The position numbers and the translations under genes were made by a program. The notes under the pieces were generated by a model. The model did no database searches. It saw nothing but the letters and a program-made list of their open reading frames with translations, and was not told where the DNA came from. Of a stretch of 49,556 bases of DNA, positions 44,061 through 49,556 are shown piece after piece. The stretch covers positions 1 to 49,556 of the forward strand of contig NZ_MAEI01000037.1 in the NCBI RefSeq assembly GCF_009933255.1, read 5' to 3'. Position 1 is the stretch's first letter. Each line of letters begins with the position of its first letter. This DNA is from Enterococcus diestrammenae (GTDB lineage: Bacteria; Bacillota; Bacilli; Lactobacillales; Enterococcaceae).

Positions 44061-44744
44061 TTAACCTTCCTTACGTTGTTCATTTTTCGGTATTTCTTTG
44101 GCGGCACCGTATTTTAACCAACTGATTTTCAAATTAAACTCCGCCTGAATCTTATCAATATCCAACTCCGGCTGATCAAGCAGCTGACGATACCCATCCG
44201 CTACGGTGGAAAAAACCACGTGCATCAACAATTTGACTAGAATTTTTAGATCCTCTTGGCTTTCCAACTGCAACAAAGACAGGTCAATCGTGTCATAAAA
44301 CTCTTGCCACTGCTCATCTGATTGGTGTTGATGCAGCGGCGGGTGAATCCCCCGGTTAAAAGGTGGCGCCACTTTATGAAAGGAACGGTAATCCATGTTC
44401 ATAAAGAGATTGCGATAAAAGGCGGCATTTGGCCCTTGCAAGACTTCTTCCACCATTTTGGCAAAATACAGTTCGAAGCCGTCAAATAAGCGACCATCAG
44501 CTTTTTTCATCGCTTTTTTCAATTCCTCTTGGGCATTGCGATGACTACTTTTAAAATAATAGAAGTAAAGATCATCTTTATCCTCAAAATATTGATAAAA
44601 ACTGCCCCGAGGAATCTCCGCATCTTTAATGATTTGCGCAATCGAAGCCTCTCCCAAAGGCGCTCTGGAAAATTCTTTTTTCGCCGCTCGCATAATCCGT
44701 TGTTGTTTTTCTAACGGCAAATGAAAAAAGGTTTCCTTTGGCAT
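44061..44744 (-). CDS. TetR-family repressor of the ABC exporter operon
   Basis: A 227-residue regulator with an N-terminal helix-turn-helix (about residues 15-50: KKEFSRAPLGEASIAQIIKDAEIPRGSFYQYFEDKDDLY) and an all-helical ligand domain. The ATG at 44744 is preceded by GGAGGGAG; an in-frame start at 44759 is less likely. It is the first gene of the operon tetR-ABC-ABC and almost certainly represses its own promoter through the two inverted repeats at 44780-44807. Confidence 0.9.
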   Translation of the reverse strand: MPKETFFHLPLEKQQRIMRAAKKEFSRAPLGEASIAQIIKDAEIPRGSFYQYFEDKDDLYFYYFKSSHRNAQEELKKAMKKADGRLFDGFELYFAKMVEEVLQGPNAAFYRNLFMNMDYRSFHKVAPPFNRGIHPPLHQHQSDEQWQEFYDTIDLSLLQLESQEDLKILVKLLMHVVFSTVADGYRQLLDQPELDIDKIQAEFNLKISWLKYGAAKEIPKNEQRKEG

Positions 44745-44779
44745 GCTACTCCCTCCCATCGTGATTGTTGCCCTCCAAA

Positions 44780-44834
44780 TGACAGACTGTCATGTGACAC
44801 TGTGTCATTATACGCCTGTGAGAATGATTTGCAA
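44780..44834 (-). promoter_or_regulatory. Promoter with two TetR operators
   Basis: On the minus strand -35 TTGCAA (44829-44834), spacer 16, -10 TATAAT (44807-44812). Immediately downstream are two perfect 13-base inverted repeats, TGACACTGTGTCA (44795-44807) and TGACAGACTGTCA (44780-44792), 15 bases apart. The first touches the -10. The two sites differ only at the central three bases. Confidence 0.82.
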
Positions 44835-45022
44835 GGATTTTGGATATAAAAATTGTGATTTTTTTATGAATTAAAAAACAACATACCTTGAAAGCTTTTT
44901 CAGAAAATGTAGGTAAAGAAAAAGAAGGCCGTGATAGTAGACGCCCTCTTTAAAGATTTCAAATATAAACTTGATGAAAAAATTAATTGAAATAACTTGT
45001 CAGACGAAACTGTTGGGGAAGG
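44835..45022. other. Gene-free AT-rich stretch
   Basis: Part of the gap between the TetR operon and the interrupted membrane protein gene. I see no gene, RNA or repeat in it beyond the flanking promoter and terminator. Confidence 0.5.
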
Positions 45023-45055
45023 AAAAGAGGCCCTTCTGTTATAGAAGAGACCTCT
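45023..45055 (-). terminator. Terminator of the interrupted membrane protein gene
   Basis: On the minus strand AGAGG...CTTCT-ATAACA-GAAG...CCTCT followed by TTTTCC. It is similar in form to the terminator at 48363-48400. Confidence 0.65.
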
Positions 45056-45177
45056 ACTTATTATTTAGATCAAAAAATGATTCATTACTCTTCACAACCA
45101 TTTACGTCTCCTGATTTCCCGCAAGCATCTAATCAACTTCAAATAGCTAAAAAAAGCAATTGATTTTAAAACAAGGC

Positions 45178-46008
45178 TTAGTCTTCCCAACCACAGATGG
45201 TGTAGCCGTTAGCCTTTGCTTGATCGACCGTCATATCCACTACAGAATTTGCTTGACTGAGACCCCGGCATCCAGGACTATAATGATATTTTCTACCACT
45301 TTCAGGTGCAACATACACCACTTCGCCACTTGCTTGCGCTTGTTGCGCTTGTTCTGCAGCAGCAATGCGTTCGGCTTCCGCTTGTTCTGCAGCGAGCCGC
45401 TCAGCTGCTAAACGATCGGCCTCGGATTTTTCCTGGGCAGCTTTTTCAGCTGCTGCCTCTTCAGCAGCAACCCGTTCAGCCTCGGCTTTTTCTGCTGCTA
45501 TTCGTTGCTCTTCTGCTTTAGCTGCTGCTTCTTTTGCCGCAGCAGCTTTCTCAGCTTCCGCTTTTTTTGCTGCTACCGCTGCTTTTTTTTCGGCTTCTTT
45601 TTCAGCTTGGGCTTGTTTTTCAGCCTCTTTTTTCTTTGCTGTCTCTGCTAATACTACCTTTTCACGCTTTTTAGCTTCTGCTTCTTTAGCTAATCGTTTT
45701 TCTTCCGCTTTTTGAGCTTTTTCAACAGAGGCTTCGGTATCTACTACCTCACTGGATTTCTTTGTTGAAACTTGTGTAATTAGATTGTTGGGGGTGGCAC
45801 TCTGCCTGTGATCCGCATTTCCTGCAAATGCACTACCGGCCACACTAATGGCAAGTGCACTCAAGGCCATAATTCCCGCTAATTTAAGCCGTCCTCTCTT
45901 TCGTTTAAACAGACTAAAAATAAAGAATCCAAGAGAGAAAAATAACCCTAAAGCTCCAATATTTAAATAAACATTAGGTAAAATCTTGGCAAAAGCAAGG
46001 AAAACCAA
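45178..46008 (-). CDS. Small membrane protein with coiled coil and YHYSPGC-type domain; 5' end cut off by IS21
   Basis: The remaining frame encodes 276 residues from an alternative TTG. Two membrane helices (about 1-30 and 42-62) are followed by a charged Ala/Glu/Lys coiled-coil stalk (about 90-225). The C-terminal domain is YHYSPGCRGLSQANSVVDMT...GYTICGWED, a small Cys-containing module found at the end of many Firmicute surface proteins and nucleases. The true start lies across the insertion sequence at 48207. Joining the two flanks at the target duplication restores MKNKYFIGFGIL in front of this frame, a protein of about 288 residues with GGAGG before its ATG. It is therefore a disrupted gene. 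Function unknown. Confidence 0.8.
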   Translation of the reverse strand: MVFLAFAKILPNVYLNIGALGLFFSLGFFIFSLFKRKRGRLKLAGIMALSALAISVAGSAFAGNADHRQSATPNNLITQVSTKKSSEVVDTEASVEKAQKAEEKRLAKEAEAKKREKVVLAETAKKKEAEKQAQAEKEAEKKAAVAAKKAEAEKAAAAKEAAAKAEEQRIAAEKAEAERVAAEEAAAEKAAQEKSEADRLAAERLAAEQAEAERIAAAEQAQQAQASGEVVYVAPESGRKYHYSPGCRGLSQANSVVDMTVDQAKANGYTICGWED

Positions 46009-46117
46009 GAGGATGTCAACGGCACCTTTAAAATGTAGGAAAACGGCAATTTAAAATTGTTGGTTTTCCTACATTTTTGTATGCTCTTCTTATCCCAAAT
46101 GAAATGGAGGCTCAGGG

Positions 46118-47356
46118 ATGAGAAAAGACATACGCGAAGGAGTGATGATCTACATGATCAATGAAATCAAACCCAATTATGCTGCACTGGCAAAACAATA
46201 CGACTGCGACTACCGAACAGTTAAGCGTGCTTACGAAGAAGCTCAAGATAAAGAATCAAAACCTCCAGAACGTAAGAAGCGCCCGAGTAAGTTAGATCCC
46301 TACAGAGAAATCATCCAAGATAAAATTAAAGACCAATGCAGTGCTTACAGTATTTTTAAGTTTATTGAGCGCAAAGGATTTGGAGGAAGCTACAGTTTAG
46401 TAAAGACCTATTGTCGTCAGCTTAAGCAGGCGAAAGTACACAAGGCAACCGTCCGAGTCGAACATAGTCCCGGGCTTTCTGCTCAGGTTGATTGGAAGGA
46501 AGATATGCGACTAATCAGTAATCATGGCGAAATTTTTGAATTCAATATCTTTTTGTACGTCTTGCCATATTCCAAGAAAAAATATGTCACACTAACTTTC
46601 AACCGGAAACAAGACACACTCTTTGAGTGCTTAGATGACGCGTTTTATCAAACCGGTGGCGTTCCCAAAGAAATCTGGTTCGATAATATGAAGACAGTCG
46701 TTGACCATTCTCGTAGTCAGTTTTCCAAACCGCATTTCAACGAACGTTTTTATGCCTTCAGTAAGGATGCCGGCTTCACGCCCATTGCCTGTCGGGCATT
46801 TCGCCCGCAAACAAAGGGCTGTGTCGAAGCTTTAGCCAGGACTGTTGACCGCCTACGGGTCTATAATCATGAATTTTATGATGCCGTTGAGCTGTGCCAT
46901 TTAGTGAATGACCTTTGTGTTGAGCTAAATAACGAGGTTTCTCAATCAACTGACCAAACACCAGATGATCGTTGGCAGACAAACGAAAAAGAGCACCTGC
47001 ATCCATACCCAAAAAACCTTTTGAATCCCTATTTTGAAGACTTTATTCGCCGTAAAGTCACCAAGGAAGCAATGGTCATTTTCCGTAAATGCAGGTACTC
47101 TGTGGCGCCTCGCTATATCGGTAAAGAAGTCGAGATCGAACTCTCCGATAAAGAAGACCAAGTACAGATTTATTATAACGGAGAACTGATTCGGTCGCAT
47201 CCATTAACGACAAAACAACTGAACTACCACGAGGAAGACTATTTCCAAATCTTGAAATCCGATGTCATGAGTCACAAAGAAGACGATGAAATCAGAGCGT
47301 ATACTCGTGAAAGTCTCAAGCAATATGATCTGGTGGAGGTTGCTGATGAAGAATAG
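46118..47356 (+). CDS. istA: IS21-family transposase IstA
   Basis: A 412-residue DDE transposase. An N-terminal helix-turn-helix (KPNYAALAKQYDCDYRTVKRAYEEA, about 16-42) is followed by the rve catalytic core. The acidic residues appear in SAQVDWKEDM, IWFDNMKTVV and KGCVEALARTVDRL (D, D, E). GGAGG precedes the ATG. The stop overlaps the istB start by 11 bases. The gene is intact. Confidence 0.95.
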   Translation: MRKDIREGVMIYMINEIKPNYAALAKQYDCDYRTVKRAYEEAQDKESKPPERKKRPSKLDPYREIIQDKIKDQCSAYSIFKFIERKGFGGSYSLVKTYCRQLKQAKVHKATVRVEHSPGLSAQVDWKEDMRLISNHGEIFEFNIFLYVLPYSKKKYVTLTFNRKQDTLFECLDDAFYQTGGVPKEIWFDNMKTVVDHSRSQFSKPHFNERFYAFSKDAGFTPIACRAFRPQTKGCVEALARTVDRLRVYNHEFYDAVELCHLVNDLCVELNNEVSQSTDQTPDDRWQTNEKEHLHPYPKNLLNPYFEDFIRRKVTKEAMVIFRKCRYSVAPRYIGKEVEIELSDKEDQVQIYYNGELIRSHPLTTKQLNYHEEDYFQILKSDVMSHKEDDEIRAYTRESLKQYDLVEVADEE

Positions 47357-48087
47357 CCATTACCAAGAACTGATGACCAACTTAGAGACTCTTGGTTTGA
47401 ATCATATGCGGGAATATGTTCCTAACTACATCGAAGTGGCCAATCGAGAGGAGCTTTCTTTAACGGAAGCCCTTCTTGAGCTGACACGCAGAGAAGTGGA
47501 TTATCAAAATAAGCAAAAAATGAATCGTGTGGTGGCCACGCGCCCGCTTTCCTAAGAGAACCAGCCTGGAAGAGTTTGATTTTGCCTTCCAGCCAAGTAT
47601 CAATAAGCGTGAAGTACTAGACTTAAAGCACATGGGTTTTGTGGAAAAACATGAGAACTTAGTCTTTATCGGCAGTCCTGGTGTGGGCAAGACGCATCTG
47701 ACGATTGCATTGGGAATTGAAGCATGCCGTCAAGGCTATCGGACACTATTCATCACCTGTCATGAGCTACTTTTGCGTCTGCGAACAGCCTATGAAAAAG
47801 GTACCCTAGAACGTGTCCTCAACCGATACGCTCGCTATGACGTCTTGATTATTGATGAAATTGGCTATCTTCCGATTCATAAACAAGAAGCTGATTTATT
47901 CTTTCAGCTTCTTGCCATGCGCTATGAACACCGCTCTACGATCATTACGACGAACATTGTCTTATCTCGTTGGGGCGAGTTGTTCCAAAGTCCTGAGATC
48001 GCAGCTGCCATCCTTGACCGTTTAGTACATCACGTCAAAGTGTTCAAGATTACAGGCAAGTCTTATCGTATGAGAGACAAGATCTAA
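47346..48087 (+). pseudogene. istB: IS21 helper ATPase IstB, frameshifted
   Basis: The first 69 codons (MKNSHYQELMTNLETLGLN...) run to a stop at 47555. From about 47530 the second frame (ARFPKRTSLEEFDFAFQPSI...) continues to 48087, with Walker A GSPGVGKTH and Walker B VLIIDEIGYLP. Together they cover the whole IstB family of about 247 residues. The switch lies in GCCACGCGCCCGCTTTCC (about 47533-47550) and is consistent with loss of two bases in a CG-rich run. Unless ribosomes shift here, no full IstB is made. Confidence 0.85.
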
Positions 48088-48171
48088 AGTGTCGATTGCC
48101 GACAATTATTACTGCCGAAAACCTACATTTTTATCTTGCCGAAAACCTACAATTTTAAGCTGCCCTTGACA

Positions 48172-48207
48172 GAGGATACCAAAGCCAATAAAATACTTGT
48201 TTTTCAT
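48172..48207 (-). pseudogene. 5' fragment of the IS21-interrupted membrane protein gene
   Basis: ATG at 48207 with GGAGG upstream (48213-48217) encodes MKNKYFIGFGIL up to the insertion. It joins the frame at 45178-46008 once one copy of the GAGGA duplication and the element are removed. Confidence 0.85.
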
Positions 48208-48362
48208 CTAAACCCCTCCAATGTTAGCGCTATATTAATTATCAGATGGATTGTAGCAATCGTCAAGAGTTAAATTAAAAAATAACCAAATTAAACTAAT
48301 TAAACACAAAAATTAATCATCATATACTATTGCCAATGACATTTCAAAACACAACCAAACGC

Positions 48363-48400
48363 AAAAAAAAGAGGTCCTCTCGTACATGAGAGAAACCTCT
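48363..48400 (-). terminator. Terminator of a lost gene
   Basis: On the minus strand AGAGGT...CTCTC-ATGTAC-GAGAG...ACCTCT followed by eight T. A second small hairpin CTGTTG-ATC-CAACAG is at 48404-48418. It follows the orphan gene tail at 48438-48500. The stretch 48208-48362 shows nothing else. Confidence 0.75.
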
Positions 48401-48437
48401 AAACTGTTGATCCAACAGTCTTCTAAGCAAGTTAGAA

Positions 48438-48500
48438 TTATTCCGCAGCGTTTGCGTCTTTGAGACCGTATTGAGAGCTGGATTGCTTTCTGGTGGTACC
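48438..48500 (-). pseudogene. Orphan 3' end of a gene
   Basis: On the minus strand an open frame reads GTTRKQSSSQYGLKDANAAE then TAA, followed by a good terminator. Base composition is less AT-rich than the DNA just upstream. It looks like the last 20 codons of a gene whose body has been lost. I do not recognise the parent protein. Confidence 0.4.
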
Positions 48501-48507
48501 TGATAGA

Positions 48508-48636
48508 CTAAAAAAAGCGTAAATACAGGATTCTTGAGGAATTATAAAATCTAATGAAACCCAGTAAAATTTGATTGAGAAGGTCAAAAGTATGGTCAAA
48601 AAATACTCGCCAGTGTATTAAGGAAATTAGTAGCAT
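48508..48636 (-). CDS. Small ORF, 42 residues, downstream of the histidine kinase
   Basis: ATG at 48636 has AGGAG seven bases upstream and follows the kinase stop by 13 bases. The peptide MLLISLIHWRVFFDHTFDLL...RILYLRFF is hydrophobic and aromatic, with no Cys, so it is unlike AgrD-type pheromone precursors. It ends at TAG just after a run of seven T. Removing one T would fuse it to the orphan tail at 48438-48500. It may be a real small protein, a decayed response-regulator position, or chance. Confidence 0.35.
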   Translation of the reverse strand: MLLISLIHWRVFFDHTFDLLNQILLGFIRFYNSSRILYLRFF

Positions 48637-48649
48637 TTTCAAACTCCTA

Positions 48650-49534
48650 TTATTTACTTCTAACAAATATTCTTTGAATAAATTTTGTACTTTCTATTTC
48701 AGTCTCGAAATTTAGCTCAGGATTACCTCTTATGATTATAAAAGCGTTCTTTATTCCAATTCCTTTTTTTCCTCCAATAATTATTTTTTTTGATTGTAGT
48801 CCATATGAGACATACTTATTTATTGAGTCCTGATTAATTGAATTTCCAATAATTATTTCAATTGATTTATTCTTTTTAAGAATAGTAATTTCCAGATAAT
48901 AATTTGATCCTATTTTACCATGCTCAATTGAGTTATCTAAAAAAATGGATAGCAATCTAACTAAATCTGTCTTTGCTTCAACTCCAAAATAAATAGTTTC
49001 TGGAATGCTAATAGTAACATCAAATCCCAACGATTGTGCTTTCATAATTTTTACCAGAATTAGGCTCTTAATTTCTTCATCCGTAATTCTGGATAATTTA
49101 GAAACTTCTAGTTTCTGGTTTCTAAGATAATTTTCGGTAGGATACACCGATTCTTCATAAATTTTTTTTGCAAGAGTGATATCTTCTGTGTACAAAGCAT
49201 AATGAAGCGTCATTAAAATATTAATGTAATCATGTTTAAACGAAGATAAAGTGCTATATGCTTCATTGAGTTTTTCTTGTTGAACTTGTTCTATCAATTT
49301 ACTTTCCTTTTTGAGTTTTCTCTGGGAGTACATTATTGAAATTGAAAACATACAAAACAGGGCCAGTAATAGTACTAAAATCATTATTATCCCAAATAAA
49401 ATATTCCCATTTGATATTCTAAAAAAATCATGTACTTGATTTTTAAAATCAAAGAAAATAAAACAACAAAAAATTAATAGTGATATCACTAAACAATAAT
49501 TCATATAAAGATTATTCTTCAACAATAAAGACAC
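48650..49534 (-). CDS. AgrC/ComD-type sensor histidine kinase, short
   Basis: A 294-residue GHKL-type kinase. Only two membrane helices are present (about 12-30 and 44-68), then a coiled-coil linker and the phospho-acceptor motif SFKHDYIN with His near 104. The N-box is LLSIFLDNSIEHG and the G-box GKKGIGIKNAF. Full-length agr-type kinases have about 440 residues and six or more helices, so the sensor part here is short. A TGA lies in frame at 49553-49555, only a few codons upstream of the GTG start. It is either truncated, frameshifted beyond the window edge, or a natural short form. No response regulator lies downstream. Confidence 0.75.
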   Translation of the reverse strand: MSLLLKNNLYMNYCLVISLLIFCCFIFFDFKNQVHDFFRISNGNILFGIIMILVLLLALFCMFSISIMYSQRKLKKESKLIEQVQQEKLNEAYSTLSSFKHDYINILMTLHYALYTEDITLAKKIYEESVYPTENYLRNQKLEVSKLSRITDEEIKSLILVKIMKAQSLGFDVTISIPETIYFGVEAKTDLVRLLSIFLDNSIEHGKIGSNYYLEITILKKNKSIEIIIGNSINQDSINKYVSYGLQSKKIIIGGKKGIGIKNAFIIIRGNPELNFETEIESTKFIQRIFVRSK

Positions 49535-49556
49535 TATGATGTTAGGATGATTTCAT

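Larger units (their letters stand above)
46014..48171 (+). mobile_element. IS21-family insertion sequence, 2158 bp
   Basis: The ends are related inverted repeats: left TGTCAACGGCACCTTTAAAA, right (read inward) TGTCAAGGGCAGCTTAAAAT. Each end also has the multiple subterminal repeats typical of IS21, here TGCCGAAAACCTACA at 48113-48127 and 48137-48151. A 5-base target duplication GAGGA flanks it (46009-46013 and 48172-48176). It carries istA and a frameshifted istB, and it splits the gene whose parts are at 45178-46013 and 48172-48207. Confidence 0.93.

Noticed and set aside
1..49556. CRISPR arrays, tRNA or rRNA genes
   Set aside because: I saw no regularly spaced repeat arrays and no tRNA or rRNA signatures in the window.

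Overview
The window looks like chromosomal DNA from an Enterococcus or a close relative in the Enterococcaceae. Three things support this: the low-GC Firmicute gene style with AGGAGG-type ribosome binding sites, the conserved block dnaX-ybaB-recR-tmk-darA-holB-ricT-yabA-rsmI, and the mix of lactic-acid-bacterial genes (anaerobic nrdDG, MsmK-type ATPase, GH85 endoglycosidase, agr-like kinase). No rRNA or tRNA gene was seen, so the genus is an inference.

Left part (1-11000). An AT-rich hypothetical gene is followed by a hairpin-rich non-coding module, an M42 aminopeptidase and an orphan BceAB-type ABC transporter. The anaerobic ribonucleotide reductase genes nrdD and nrdG follow, behind a promoter with two NrdR boxes exactly four helical turns apart, then DNA polymerase IV (dinB).

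Housekeeping block (11000-18300, minus strand). From upstream to downstream it runs dnaX, ybaB, recR, tmk, darA, holB, ricT, yabA, rsmI. It joins clamp-loader subunits, recombination, dTMP kinase, a c-di-AMP receptor, an RNase Y partner, a DnaA inhibitor and an rRNA methylase. The genes are tightly spaced, with internal promoters and terminators.

Middle (18300-34900). An SPFH / zinc-ribbon / TPM-domain operon resembles Bacillus ydjI-ydjG-ydjH but has no pspA-like ydjF. Next is a two-gene unknown operon behind a structured leader carrying a 16-codon ORF. A CdaR-type regulator follows, then a LysR regulator divergent from metE-metF with a MET-box between them, and an MsmK-type sugar ATPase. Last comes an ACS-family transporter plus FAD-dependent oxidoreductase pair with a divergent AraC regulator.

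Right part (34900-49556). Here are a lipoprotein nuclease with a Lys-Ala linker, a lipoprotein GH85 endo-beta-N-acetylglucosaminidase, and a TetR-controlled heterodimeric ABC exporter. One exporter subunit carries a very large predicted extracellular coiled-coil insertion. A small membrane protein gene is split by a 2158-bp IS21-family element with a 5-bp target duplication. The window ends in an AT-rich accessory stretch with a short agr-type histidine kinase, a 42-codon ORF and the orphan tail of a lost gene.

The least explained signals are: a diverged structured element present at 10.7 kb and 29.8-30.1 kb, internally duplicated in the second copy; the exporter insertion; the leader ORF at 22.8 kb; and the pspA-less SPFH operon. 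Start codons were moved from the longest possible ORF wherever a ribosome binding site and family alignment favoured an internal start.
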